64,000 nucleotides of DNA from Microthrixaceae bacterium (GCA_023958095.1 JAMLGJ010000006.1:1-64000); one strand, 5' to 3'. Positions 11,301 through 19,379 are shown, counted from the stretch's first letter. Notes: a model not told the origin generated them from the sequence alone. A program made the numbers and translations.

Positions 11301-11399
11301 GTTGGGACCGAGCACCACGTTGGTGCCGGGCCCGAGACCGTCCAGCTCCCAGTCGTGGAGGTGTCCGAAGTCGTCCACCGCCAGTGCCTCGAGCCACAT
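8304..11399 (-). CDS. YhaN-like SMC/Rad50-type ATPase with two internal membrane segments
   Basis: 1031 residues. The P-loop GPNESGKTT is at 31-39, followed by a long charged coiled-coil region. Two hydrophobic helices lie at about 483-530. A second charged region precedes the ABC-type signature LSRGATEQLYLAMR (about 938-951) and Walker B LPLVLDDVL (about 963-971). The paired membrane helices in mid coiled coil distinguish YhaN from classic SbcC and suggest a membrane-associated end-processing complex with the preceding metallophosphoesterase. The ATG at 11399 overlaps the stop of that gene by one base (TGATG) and fixes the start; the stop overlaps recC. SbcC is the alternative name but lacks internal membrane helices. 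Confidence 0.88.
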   Translation of the reverse strand: MWLEALAVDDFGHLHDWELDGLGPGTNVVLGPNESGKTTLLHFISWLLFGFPHGNHQDVRRYRPASGSFGGRIRLGQADADGSPRRWILERHYGEEQPVLSDPDGVTAAPGTLSGLIGSAGLELFRSVFAITTDELAGFETLDTDEVREHIYAAGVVGGSRSARSAIDALRARRRELLGPRSGRIRELHRELERCEESLRAAVAEARELPRLRERVRELLAAVRTTDERRSQLTVRRDHLVKLIDTWPLWVEARAAAHGIERLGTEVTLPADPLGALAAAEKACRGANDVLAGATEDLEVTEADLAGIVLDDSLPDLGARVTEVDRLGPLLDQIRRQVATLESELSASAAALDQQMDDLGAGWSTERVEHVDTSMAALRSTRELADRITTARTTLERTRNDLDTAQSGCDSAREQVEAAESERRAMTSLLGEMDTAAARRNLEELQSVLADLAQSEARMAGDARFDQLVGELRSNRRSPLPVATLVGLIGAVVLCLGGAGIALAGGSAPSAALFGVVALTLAVLAVLLRRSDPVEGPPGGLPGSADSTAGEVESLRGRAAELAASCGLPSRPTPAQVLARHDEVTRLAAAEDALRRASEELEAALDSHATAEERHRFATGDLEALGVDWRSLAQRIGLPRDVPAEEAPALLERIRMVRGTARSHAAKEHELDRLLTEAADHEDLVADLLRSAGMEPDGGMRSVAALAERVELDRRNRSRAAELDSGLEVLRRRVDEASTAAEQAAGKLAELLAAAGAQSPQEFREVAEREHERAELGEVLERFEQQLDARFGTAGAEEARTELAEGNLEDWERAVAEIDGQQRAAAEEHTAAVRAHHDAEQDLERLEASADVPSASLAREAARSALEEAIEQWTVETVALHAMTETLARFETERQPEVVRWASESFRRTTAGRYTSVVPEDNRIVVLDPTGARLDASRLSRGATEQLYLAMRFGLARAHAHNTALPLVLDDVLVNADPDRREALACELHAVSEDLQVVLFTCHPDTAELLGANGDTNVVAMPGAAIGMAAP

Positions 11400-12676
11400 C
11401 AGCGGGTCTCCTCGGCCAGCAGGTCGCATGCGAGCAGGCGTGCCCGCTCCACCAGCTCCGGGTCGTCGGGCGGCGGCACCTCGACGCCCAGGGAACGCAG
11501 CGAGGGGGAGAGCTTCGACAGCCGGTCGAGCTCCGTGCGCAGCGACTCGCCGGGATCCCCGTCGGGATCGGAGAGCGGGGAGTCGATGGCACGGATGGTG
11601 TTGCCGGCGAAGTCGTCCTGGCGGGCCACCTCGTCGGGATCGAGGAAGGGTCGCGTCAGGTCCTCGATTCGGTCCCACCACACCACCGGTGAACGCCCGG
11701 ACCAATCCGAGCGAAGCTCGGCCAGGGTGTCTCCCATGGTCGTCGGATCCGCGAGCAGACCGTGGAGTGGGCCCCGGCCCCGCAACGTCGTGCGCACGAC
11801 GAGCGCGCGGCCAGGGTGTTCGGTGCGCAGGGCATCGCACAGCACGGACAGCTCGTCGAGCAGGGCCCCGGGGTCGGCCAGATCCGTGGCGTCGAGTTCC
11901 ACCTCTGCGAAGCGCACTGTGTCGAGGGGGACGAACTCGGGTTCTGCAATCGTGCCGTCGTCCCCGACCTCCACCACCACGGCACCCTTGGCACCCCGCT
12001 CGGAGGCCCCGGCATGCCTGCCCTGGGTGTTGCCGGGATACACGATCCACGGATCCGCCCCGGCGAGCACCCTCCGGGTGTGGACGTGTCCCAGAGCCCA
12101 GTAGTCGAGGCCCACCGAGCGCAGGTCGTGCAGTGAACAGGGTGCGTAGTTGCCGTGTGCAGGGTCGTCACCCACGTTGGTGTGCAGCACCCCGATCTGC
12201 ACGTCGGCTCCGGGATCGCGCACGAACCGCAGCGCGAGGTTGTCCGTGGTGGCCCGCGTCGCGTAGCTCACTCCGTGCACGGCGACGGTGGTGCCGGCGA
12301 GCTCCAGGGTGTGTGTGGTTGGTGATCCGGTGCCGAAGACCGTCACCTCCTCGGGCCACTGCGAGAGCGTCGACCATCCCTGCTCCACGGGGTCGTGGTT
12401 GCCGTGGGCCACGAAGCTGCGGATCCCGGCCCCGGCCAGACGCCCCAGGCCGCGCCTGAAGGCCAGCTCGGCCCGGGTGCCGCGCTCTGCCCCGTCGTAG
12501 ATGTCGCCCGCGAACACGCAGAACGACACCTGCCGGTCGATCGCCACGTCCACCAGGTTCTCGAACGCCTGCAGGGAGGCGTCGCGCAACACCTCCGCCA
12601 CCTCGGCGGGGTAGCCGTGCAGCCCGGATGGCTGGGTGTCCAGATGCAGGTCTGCCGCGTGCAGGAACCTGAACAA
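11399..12676 (-). CDS. YhaO/SbcD-like metallophosphoesterase (DNA repair exonuclease)
   Basis: About 425 residues if translation starts at the TTG at 12676-12674, which has a purine-rich AGAGGAGAGAGG ribosome site about 9 nt upstream and begins immediately before the first motif. Metallophosphoesterase motifs appear in order: HAADLHLD, AGDIYD, HGNHD and GHVHTRR, the manganese-binding set of Mre11/SbcD/YhaO nucleases. A C-terminal region of about 180 residues would contact the ATPase partner. It is the first gene of the yhaO-yhaN-recC-recB-recD operon. The frame stays open 42 codons upstream, but that stretch is not conserved-looking and has weaker start signals. Confidence 0.88.
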   Translation of the reverse strand: MFRFLHAADLHLDTQPSGLHGYPAEVAEVLRDASLQAFENLVDVAIDRQVSFCVFAGDIYDGAERGTRAELAFRRGLGRLAGAGIRSFVAHGNHDPVEQGWSTLSQWPEEVTVFGTGSPTTHTLELAGTTVAVHGVSYATRATTDNLALRFVRDPGADVQIGVLHTNVGDDPAHGNYAPCSLHDLRSVGLDYWALGHVHTRRVLAGADPWIVYPGNTQGRHAGASERGAKGAVVVEVGDDGTIAEPEFVPLDTVRFAEVELDATDLADPGALLDELSVLCDALRTEHPGRALVVRTTLRGRGPLHGLLADPTTMGDTLAELRSDWSGRSPVVWWDRIEDLTRPFLDPDEVARQDDFAGNTIRAIDSPLSDPDGDPGESLRTELDRLSKLSPSLRSLGVEVPPPDDPELVERARLLACDLLAEETR

Positions 12677-12819
12677 ACTCGTTGCCCTCTCTCCTCTGGG
12701 CAGCCGGTGCCCAACGCCGAACCCCGCGTCGAACACCCAACCGCCTCGGTCCGCATTCAACATAGAACCCGCCTGCGACACCTCACGGCCCACCCGGTGC
12801 AAATCCGGTGCGGGCCCCG

Positions 12820-12843
12820 TGCGAGCCCCATGCGAGCCCCATG
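12820..12843. repeat. Short tandem repeat, 11-bp unit, two copies
   Basis: Two copies of gcgagccccat stand next to the hairpin at 12844-12894, in the gap between the hydrolase stop and the yhaO-like start. The rest of this 210-bp gap (12677-12843) shows no gene. Confidence 0.6.
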
Positions 12844-12894
12844 CGAACTGATCGTGGTGGTGCCCGACAGGTCGGCACCACCACGATCAGTTCG
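12844..12894 (-). terminator. Perfect 21-bp stem hairpin, probable terminator of the hydrolase gene
   Basis: The 21-nt arm at 12844-12864 is the exact reverse complement of 12874-12894, with a 9-nt loop. The downstream arm contains the stop codon of the minus-strand hydrolase gene (12887-12889). No U-tract follows, as is common for GC-rich actinobacterial terminators. It separates the hydrolase from the yhaO-recD operon. Confidence 0.75.
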
Positions 12895-13777
12895 AGGGGT
12901 GGGGGCGAGGGTGGGGGCGGGGGTGGTTCTGGGGGTGGTTCTGGGGGTCGGAGACGTCCACGAAGGAGAGGCCCTCGACGTTCAAGGCCTCGAGCAGCCT
13001 CTCGGCGGCACCGGAGTCGTCCCGGAGCGTCAGGTCCCAGAAGGCCGTGGTGCCCGCGGCCACCACCGGGTCGTGGGCCGAGGGCGGGTCCTCGTAGGGC
13101 GTGGCGTGTTCACCCCCGGGAAGCGTCACGTTCCAGGCCGGCCCTCCCAGCTTGGCGATCGTGTCCTGTTGCAGCTCGTAGGGAACCGAGGCGTCGGCGG
13201 TGCCCGCGAAGGTGAGCATCGGGATGCGCCGGGAGAAGTCGTAGGGGTCGTCGTGGTACGGCAGTTCCAGGGCCGACATCAGCAGGCCGCAGCGGTAGCG
13301 CGGGTCGCGGTGTCGGTGGTTGAACAACAGCGGGTAGGCGGTCGCTCCACCGAGGGACAGCCCCGAGAGTCCGATGCGGTCGGGATCCAGCAGCCCCTCG
13401 AGCTCGCCCCCGCGCGCTGACATGGCCAGCACCGAGTCGAGCACGAACGTCACGTCGGCCGGCTGGTTCAGGTAGTCGCCGAGGTCGCGCAACTCCTCGG
13501 GCGTCCCGGCGTTGGTGCGCGGGAAGTTGGGTGCGGCCACCGCATACCCTGCCGACGCCCAGGTCCCCAGGAGGCGGGAGAACTTCCAGGACGCACCGTC
13601 CCAACCGTGGGCGTGCACCACGAGTGGGAACGGTCCGGGGCCCTCCGGCAGGTAGAGGTCCGTGGGCAGGTGCCGCCGGGGGATCGACTCGTTCGTCGGT
13701 CGGCTGGGATCCACCAGCTCCACCGAGCGCACCCCGAAACCCGATGTCGCCGGTTCGTGACCTGTTCCGGTGGCCAT
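12887..13777 (-). CDS. Alpha/beta hydrolase of the dienelactone hydrolase/chlorophyllase type
   Basis: 296 residues. The triad can be placed as Ser141 in the GLSLG elbow, Asp195 in GTADAS and His224 in GGEHATP, in the usual order. An HAHGWDG segment at about 55-61 forms the expected oxyanion loop. No signal peptide is visible, so it is probably cytosolic; the substrate is unknown. A TAGGCA hexamer lies exactly 6 nt before the ATG, a leaderless-promoter arrangement. The last 15 residues are a His-Pro-rich repeat encoded by a GGTGGGGGC-type simple repeat, probably a recent slippage extension without catalytic role. Confidence 0.8.
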   Translation of the reverse strand: MATGTGHEPATSGFGVRSVELVDPSRPTNESIPRRHLPTDLYLPEGPGPFPLVVHAHGWDGASWKFSRLLGTWASAGYAVAAPNFPRTNAGTPEELRDLGDYLNQPADVTFVLDSVLAMSARGGELEGLLDPDRIGLSGLSLGGATAYPLLFNHRHRDPRYRCGLLMSALELPYHDDPYDFSRRIPMLTFAGTADASVPYELQQDTIAKLGGPAWNVTLPGGEHATPYEDPPSAHDPVVAAGTTAFWDLTLRDDSGAAERLLEALNVEGLSFVDVSDPQNHPQNHPRPHPRPHPSN

Positions 13778-13840
13778 GTCGAATGCCTAGCAGACGTTGC
13801 GGTGGGAACAATCGGTGCCCCGGTCTGGTTCAACTCGCCG

Positions 13841-14185
13841 ATGAACAGGCGAGCCAGCAACCAGGACACACCGACGGCCCCCGGCCCCACAGCCTCGGAT
13901 GCAGCGGGCGGAGCACGCAGCGACGTGCTCCTGGACGTCTACTGGAGACCGGGTTGCCCGTTCTGCGGGATGCTGAAGCGCTCGCTGCGCAAGCGGGGAC
14001 TCGAGGCGCGGTTCCACAACATCTGGGAGGATCCCGATGCAGCCGCGACGGTGCGCGCCGCTGCGGGCGGCAACGAGACGGTTCCGACCGTGTCGGTTGC
14101 CGGCCACATGCTGGTCAACCCGCGCATCGGCCTCGTCGAGGAGCTGCTCGCGAAGGTCTCCAGCGGAGAACTCACTCCTCGCTGA
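13841..14185 (+). CDS. Glutaredoxin-like (mycoredoxin-type) thiol oxidoreductase
   Basis: 114 residues. The active-site pair is Cys39-Pro-Phe-Cys42, and a TVP segment (cis-proline) precedes a GHMLVNP motif typical of mycoredoxins. A flexible tail of about 25 residues precedes the fold. Actinobacteria use such proteins with mycothiol to reduce mixed disulfides; that role is inferred from family. The 3' end overlaps the convergent dinG gene by 14 bp. Confidence 0.85.
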   Translation: MNRRASNQDTPTAPGPTASDAAGGARSDVLLDVYWRPGCPFCGMLKRSLRKRGLEARFHNIWEDPDAAATVRAAAGGNETVPTVSVAGHMLVNPRIGLVEELLAKVSSGELTPR

Positions 14186-16394
14186 GCCCGCGGTCGGTGT
14201 CGCCGTCGGTGTCACCGATGGAGCGTCGCAGGTGCTCCAGCGCCTCGGCGCGGGTACGGCTCCGCCGCATCGGGGGCAGCTCGTCGAGGATCGAACGCCG
14301 GTAGGACTTCTCGGCCAGCCGGGGGTCGAGCACCGCCACGAGGCCGCGATCGGTGGCGCTGCGGATCAGCCTGCCGGTGCCCTGCGCCAGCAGCGAGGCG
14401 GCACGGGGAACCTGCACTTCGAGGAAGGCCCGGTATCCGGCGTCGGACTCCCGCACGCCCGCCGCCAGCAGTCGCTCGCGCACGGCATCCGAGCGTGCCT
14501 GCCACAGGGGGTCGTCGGGGCGTGGGAAGGGGAGCTTGTCCACGATCACACAGCTCAGGGAACTGCCCGCCACGTCCACTCCCTGCCAGAGCCCCATCGT
14601 GCCGACCGCCACCGCGTGCGGGTCGGAGGCGAACTCCGACAGGAGCTGGGCCTTGGGCAGCTCGCCCTGCAACAGAACCGGCCAGTCGAGTTCGTCGCGG
14701 GCGAGTTGCGCGAACTCTCGTGCGTTGCGCATCGAGGTGCACAGCAACAGCGTGCGTCCCTCCGCGGCGTCGAGAAGGGTGGCTGCCTCCTCCCAGGCCT
14801 CGTCGAACCAGTTCGGGTTGTTGGGAGTGCGGTCGCGCGGTGGCTCCCCGCCGAGCAGGGGTGGCACGTAGAGCATCGCGGCTGCACGGTGGTCGAAAGG
14901 GCTCCCGACGTCGTGGAACCGCGCCGCGTCGCCGAGTCCGAGCCGCTTCAGCATCGGGGAACTGACCGTCGCCGAGGTGAGCACCACGGCGGAGTCGCCC
15001 CAGGCGTTCTCGGCCAGCCGCGGTCCCACCTCTATGGGCACCCGACGGATGGCCGGACCGCGTTCGTCGACCCAGATCGCATCGCGGGTTCCCTCACCCA
15101 CCAGACGCGCGATCGAGTCACCCAGCTGGTCGGCGTTGCGCCGTGCTGCCTCTGCCCGTGCCTTGTGGTGCTCGGGAGTACCGGGTCCGGCGAGGCGCTC
15201 CACCTCGCGCGTCGCTGCGCGTTGTGCATCGGCGACGACCTCGCCGGCCCGTCCGATGACCGATGCGATCTCGCCGGTGTCGGGGAACCCGTCGCGGAAT
15301 GAGGTCCCGACGTTCTCTCCCAGCACCCGGTCCAGCACTGCGGCGGTGCGGCGCAGGTCGGAGCGCAGTTCGTCCGAACCGGCCACGCCGACGCGCAGGT
15401 TGCGTTCGAGGGCGGCCAGATGGTCCCCGCGGAGCTCCGCGCCGAAGGAAGCGGCGAGGATGTCCTCGGCCTCGTGGGCCTCGTCGAGGACGTAGGCGTC
15501 GGCCTCGTCCAGCAGGGCCGTGCCGAGTGCCAGGTCGGCACCCAACAGGGCGGTGTTGACCAGCACGACCTGTGATTCCCGTGCGGTGCGGATGGCGGCC
15601 TCCGCGAAGCAGTCCTCGCCATGGGTGCATCGGTCCGCTCCGGGGCACCCGTCGGGTCCCGTCGAGACCCACGAAGCGGTGCGGGCATCCAACTCGAAGG
15701 GCAACTCCGATAGGTCGCCGGTGTCGGTCCCGAGCGCCCATTCCATGATCCGGTCGACCCGGTCCGACTGGTCCTCACCCAGGTCGCCCGGTTCCGGGCG
15801 CGAGGTGGACTCCCCGGAGTCGAACAGCGCGTCCTGGACCGCGGCAGGTTCCTCTCCGGCAAGCAGGCTGCGGGCATCCTCGAGACGAGCCAGGCACACG
15901 TAGTTGGAACGACCCTTGAGCACCGACCACGACAGCCCGTGGTGGTCGTCCACGAAGGGGAGCTCCTTGCCCGCGTACTGGTCCTGGAGGGCCTTGGTGG
16001 CGGTGGAGATCACCGTTCGGCGCCCCGAGGTCGCCACCGCTGCCAGAACTGCGAGGCTCTTGCCCGTGCCGGTGCCGGCCCTGACCGCCAACCGCCCTCC
16101 CGAGCGCAGCGAGTCCTCGACGAGCTCGGTCATCTCCCTCTGGCCCGCGCGCAGCTCACCGCCGGAGGGCAGCGCGCCGGTGAGCCGGTCCAACAGGTTG
16201 ACCGCCGCGGAACCGTCGGCCCGCCCGCCGCCGGTGCCTTGGCCGCTACCGGCGGTGTCGTGGTCGCTCCCGGCGGTGTCGTGGCCGCTCCCAGCGGTGT
16301 CGTGGCCGCTCCCAGCGGTGTCGTGGCCGCTCCCAGCGGGTTGGCGGTCGCCCCGTGCGGCGTCGCGGTCGGTTCGTTCGGCCGCGGATGGCAT
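14172..16394 (-). CDS. dinG: DinG/XPD-type Fe-S helicase
   Basis: 740 residues from the ATG at 16394. P-loop AGTGTGKS (106-113), an Fe-S cluster set Cys167, Cys250, Cys256, Cys262, and DEAH (304-307) are in the order of the DinG/YoaA family. A TSATVSS-type motif and a C-terminal helicase domain follow. It is likely a 5'-3' DNA helicase acting on R-loops or damaged forks. Residues 20-54 are five imperfect copies of a seven-residue AGSGHDT unit encoded by a 21-bp repeat (16233-16337), upstream of the helicase core. TACCGT stands exactly 6 nt before the ATG, so the mRNA is probably leaderless. Confidence 0.92.
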   Translation of the reverse strand: MPSAAERTDRDAARGDRQPAGSGHDTAGSGHDTAGSGHDTAGSDHDTAGSGQGTGGGRADGSAAVNLLDRLTGALPSGGELRAGQREMTELVEDSLRSGGRLAVRAGTGTGKSLAVLAAVATSGRRTVISTATKALQDQYAGKELPFVDDHHGLSWSVLKGRSNYVCLARLEDARSLLAGEEPAAVQDALFDSGESTSRPEPGDLGEDQSDRVDRIMEWALGTDTGDLSELPFELDARTASWVSTGPDGCPGADRCTHGEDCFAEAAIRTARESQVVLVNTALLGADLALGTALLDEADAYVLDEAHEAEDILAASFGAELRGDHLAALERNLRVGVAGSDELRSDLRRTAAVLDRVLGENVGTSFRDGFPDTGEIASVIGRAGEVVADAQRAATREVERLAGPGTPEHHKARAEAARRNADQLGDSIARLVGEGTRDAIWVDERGPAIRRVPIEVGPRLAENAWGDSAVVLTSATVSSPMLKRLGLGDAARFHDVGSPFDHRAAAMLYVPPLLGGEPPRDRTPNNPNWFDEAWEEAATLLDAAEGRTLLLCTSMRNAREFAQLARDELDWPVLLQGELPKAQLLSEFASDPHAVAVGTMGLWQGVDVAGSSLSCVIVDKLPFPRPDDPLWQARSDAVRERLLAAGVRESDAGYRAFLEVQVPRAASLLAQGTGRLIRSATDRGLVAVLDPRLAEKSYRRSILDELPPMRRSRTRAEALEHLRRSIGDTDGDTDRGLSEE
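16233..16337. repeat. 21-bp in-frame tandem repeat, five copies, in the 5' end of dinG
   Basis: Five units of 21 bp starting at 16233, 16254, 16275, 16296 and 16317. The last three are identical; the first two differ at a few positions. The period is a multiple of three, so copy-number change keeps the dinG frame. Confidence 0.9.
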
Positions 16395-16442
16395 CCAGCA
16401 ACGGTAGCGAGCCGGGTGCCCGGATCTGGTTAACACCGTTAG

Positions 16443-17081
16443 GTGATGTATACACAGTGGATGCCCGTTGAGGTCTTCGCCGATGTCGCCTGCCCGTTCA
16501 CCCACATCGGCCTGCTGCGTTTCATCGAGGAAAGGGACCGCCGGGGGCGCTCCGACGTGCGTCTGGTGGTGCGATCCTGGCCACTCGAGATGGTCAACGG
16601 CAGGCCGCTCGACCCCGCCTTCATCGCGGAGGAGATAGACGAGATCCGCCCCCAGGTGGACCGTGACTACTTCGGCGGCTTCGACCCGGCCACCTTTCCG
16701 TCCAGCTCCGTGCCGGCCATGGCGCTCGCGGCGGCGGCCTACGCCGCCGGGGAGGGCACCGGTGAGGAGGTGAGCATCGAGTTGCGCCGGCTGCTGTTCT
16801 GCGATGGCACCGACATCGCCGACCCGGCGGTGCTCGACGGGGTGGCACGCCGCTTCGGGGTCGCCTTCGACGCCGGCGACCGGGCGGCACAGACCGCGGC
16901 GGTCTCGGCCGACTACGAGCGCGGCCGACAGCTCGGAGTCACGGGTTCCCCCCACTTCTTCACCTCGACGGGGGACTTCTTCTGCCCCGCGCTGTCGGTG
17001 GGCCGCAACGAGGACGGGCACCTCGTGGTCTCCGCCGACGAGGAGTCGTTCGCCGAGTTCGTGGAGGCGTGCCTGAGGTGA
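16443..17081 (+). CDS. DsbA/FrnE-family thioredoxin-fold protein with a CPFT active site
   Basis: 212 residues from GTG 16443, or 211 from the ATG at 16446; a third candidate is the ATG at 16461. TAACAC lies 6 nt before the GTG, fitting a leaderless start. The site is CPFT rather than CPxC, as in the 2-hydroxychromene-2-carboxylate isomerase/FrnE branch, so a single cysteine is retained. A VTGSPHFF cis-proline motif occurs late in the protein, as in FrnE. No signal peptide is visible, suggesting a cytosolic protein. It diverges from dinG across 48 bp and overlaps the lipoprotein gene downstream (GTGA). Confidence 0.8.
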   Translation: MMYTQWMPVEVFADVACPFTHIGLLRFIEERDRRGRSDVRLVVRSWPLEMVNGRPLDPAFIAEEIDEIRPQVDRDYFGGFDPATFPSSSVPAMALAAAAYAAGEGTGEEVSIELRRLLFCDGTDIADPAVLDGVARRFGVAFDAGDRAAQTAAVSADYERGRQLGVTGSPHFFTSTGDFFCPALSVGRNEDGHLVVSADEESFAEFVEACLR

Positions 17082-19303
17082 GACCGGTCATGGTGGGTAC
17101 GTTGCACAAGGCCGGGGCACTGACCCTGGCCCTCGCCCTGGTGGGCGTCGGCTGCGTGGACGGCTCCGGGGACGAGATCGGGGAGAACGGTGCCGGCGTG
17201 GAACAGGAGGTGCAGGTGAACAGGGGCTTCGCCGACTACTCCGAACGCGCTGCGCGCTACCTGGAGGCAACGGCTTCCGACGACGGAACCAGTGCACTCG
17301 ACTGGATCGCGGTCGCGGAGATGGCGATCCGCGGCGACGAGGACGCCCTGGAGCGCCTCGACGAGATGTCGGTGGAGGACTTCGAGCGCAGCTTCGAGAA
17401 GATCGACGACTACGAGGACACGGCGGACTTCGACCTGCTCTACCTGATGAACCTCCGCATCGGTTACCCGGACCAGCTCGAACCGGAGGTCGCGCGCGCC
17501 ATCGACGAGCGCATCCTCGGGTTCAAGTACTGGTACACCGACTCCACCCCGGGTGTGCTCGACAACCGGTGGTACTGGTCGGAGAACCACCGGATCATCT
17601 TCCACACCCTCGAACTGCTCGCCGGTGAGAGGTTCCCCGAGGAGGTCTTCGAGGTTCCCGACGGCGACGGCGAGGAGATGACCGGCGAGGACCACGCCGA
17701 GCGGGCCAAGGAGTTCATCCACGAATGGCTCGACGAAAAGGCGCGCTACGGGTTCTCGGAATGGCACTCCGACGTCTACTACCAGAAGGACCTGACCTCA
17801 CTGCTCACGCTGGTGGAGTACGCCGAGGACCCCGAGATCGTCGACCGGGCGACCGCGATGCTCGATGTGTTCCTGTTCGACCTGGCCCTGCACCAGGTGA
17901 ACGGCAACGTGGGCGTGACCCACGGGCGCTCCTACGCGAAGGACAAGCTGCGGGTGGCCGACCAGGACACCTTCGGTGCCCTGCAGGTGCTCTTCGGCCT
18001 GTCCGAGGAGCCCCCGGGGCTGGGCGACCCCGGTGCGGTGCTCTTCTCGCGGGCGGAGCGATACAAGCTCCCCGCCGCGCTGTGGGAGGTCGCCCACAGC
18101 CCGGAGCAGTTCGAGGACCTCGAGCACATGGGCGTCGAGATCGACCCCGAGCAGCCCGTCGAGGACGACCCGCAACGTGCGGATGGACTCTCCTACACCG
18201 ATGCCGACATGGTCCCGTTCTGGTGGGAGCGGGGAGCGCTCACGCCATGGCAGACCGTCGCGCTCACGATGGAGACCGCGGACCGCTACGACCTGTGGGA
18301 CACCGAACTGTTCGAGCAGTTCAAGGCCGTCGACGAGGTCACCGACGGCGACCCCGAGGCGGCGATCCCACTGGCATCGGCACTGGCGCCGGTGATCAAC
18401 ATCGCACTGCTGAGCGACGTCGACACCCGCACATGGCGCGACGACGGCGTCATGCTCTCCTCGGCGGTGGACTACAGGCCGGGGCAGTTCGGCCACCAGT
18501 ACCACGCGTGGCAGGCCACTCTCGGCGAGGATGCGATCGCGTTCACGACCTCCCCGGGCAACGAACCGCGCGAGGGTGACCGCTGGGAGGACGGGGACCT
18601 CTACTGGAACGGTGGGGTCCAACCGTTGTCGCACCAGGTGGGACCGGCCGCGGTGCACGTCTACCGGCCGGTGTACGAGTCACCCGGAGAAGGACTGCTC
18701 GAAGCGTTCAACTACCTGCCGCTCACCCACGCGTTCGTTCCCACGGAGACCTTCGACGAGGTGGTGCAGGTTCCCGAACCGCCCGAGTCGCTGCCATGGG
18801 GTTCGTGGCTCTTCGCCCGCTCCGGTGACCGCTACCTGGGCCTGTGGTCGTGGCGTCCCACGACCTGGGAGGACCACAGCGGTGACGGCACCCCCACCGG
18901 TGGGCTCACCGAGGACTTCGATCTCGTGGCACCGGGTGGGGCCGACAACGTCTGGGTCGTCGAGGTCGGGCGCAAGGGCGAGGGCCCCGGACGCTACGAG
19001 GACTTCGAGCAGTTCCGCGAGGAACTGACCGCGGCCACCCCGAGGGTCGCCCAGGAGGCACCCGGTGCCGATGGACTGCCCGGACGTTTCTCGGTGCTGT
19101 ACGACTCGCCCGGGGCGGGTGTGCTCGGAGTTGCACCCGACGGCGAGCTGACCCTCGACGGCGAGACGGTGGAACCCGACGACGAGGTGCGCTTCGACAA
19201 CCCGTTCACCCAGGTGGCGGTGGGGGAGGAGCGGATGGTCATCGAAGCGGGTGAGCACACACTCGAGATCGACCTCTCCACCGGGGAGCGCTCGGTCAGC
19301 TGA
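17078..19303 (+). CDS. Large lipoprotein of unknown function, probable helical toroid plus beta domain
   Basis: About 741 residues from GTG 17078, which overlaps the upstream stop (GTGA); ATG 17090 is an alternative. A hydrophobic signal ends in a VGVGC lipobox, so the mature protein should be anchored outside the membrane. The first half is rich in paired amphipathic helices with aromatic motifs (WYWSENHRIIFHTLE, EWHSDVYYQKDL), reminiscent of the alpha/alpha toroid of heparinase II/III and alginate lyases. The last 250 residues look beta-rich. I do not recognise the family; polysaccharide binding or cleavage is only a guess from shape. It is strongly acidic. Confidence 0.75.
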   Translation: MRPVMVGTLHKAGALTLALALVGVGCVDGSGDEIGENGAGVEQEVQVNRGFADYSERAARYLEATASDDGTSALDWIAVAEMAIRGDEDALERLDEMSVEDFERSFEKIDDYEDTADFDLLYLMNLRIGYPDQLEPEVARAIDERILGFKYWYTDSTPGVLDNRWYWSENHRIIFHTLELLAGERFPEEVFEVPDGDGEEMTGEDHAERAKEFIHEWLDEKARYGFSEWHSDVYYQKDLTSLLTLVEYAEDPEIVDRATAMLDVFLFDLALHQVNGNVGVTHGRSYAKDKLRVADQDTFGALQVLFGLSEEPPGLGDPGAVLFSRAERYKLPAALWEVAHSPEQFEDLEHMGVEIDPEQPVEDDPQRADGLSYTDADMVPFWWERGALTPWQTVALTMETADRYDLWDTELFEQFKAVDEVTDGDPEAAIPLASALAPVINIALLSDVDTRTWRDDGVMLSSAVDYRPGQFGHQYHAWQATLGEDAIAFTTSPGNEPREGDRWEDGDLYWNGGVQPLSHQVGPAAVHVYRPVYESPGEGLLEAFNYLPLTHAFVPTETFDEVVQVPEPPESLPWGSWLFARSGDRYLGLWSWRPTTWEDHSGDGTPTGGLTEDFDLVAPGGADNVWVVEVGRKGEGPGRYEDFEQFREELTAATPRVAQEAPGADGLPGRFSVLYDSPGAGVLGVAPDGELTLDGETVEPDDEVRFDNPFTQVAVGEERMVIEAGEHTLEIDLSTGERSVS

Positions 19304-19379
19304 GGTTCCCGCTCGCCGGGGCCACCCGGCGCCCCGGTGAGCCCGTCGGGACGGTCGACCCAGCGGCTACGGTCCGGCC

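Noticed and set aside
13841-14185. A longer 192-residue glutaredoxin starting at 13607.
   Set aside because: The extra N-terminus is antisense to the hydrolase gene; the ATG at 13841 gives a normal glutaredoxin length.
16395-17021. N-terminal extension of dinG up to 17021.
   Set aside because: It is antisense to the DsbA-like gene, and a TACCGT box lies 6 nt before the ATG at 16394.
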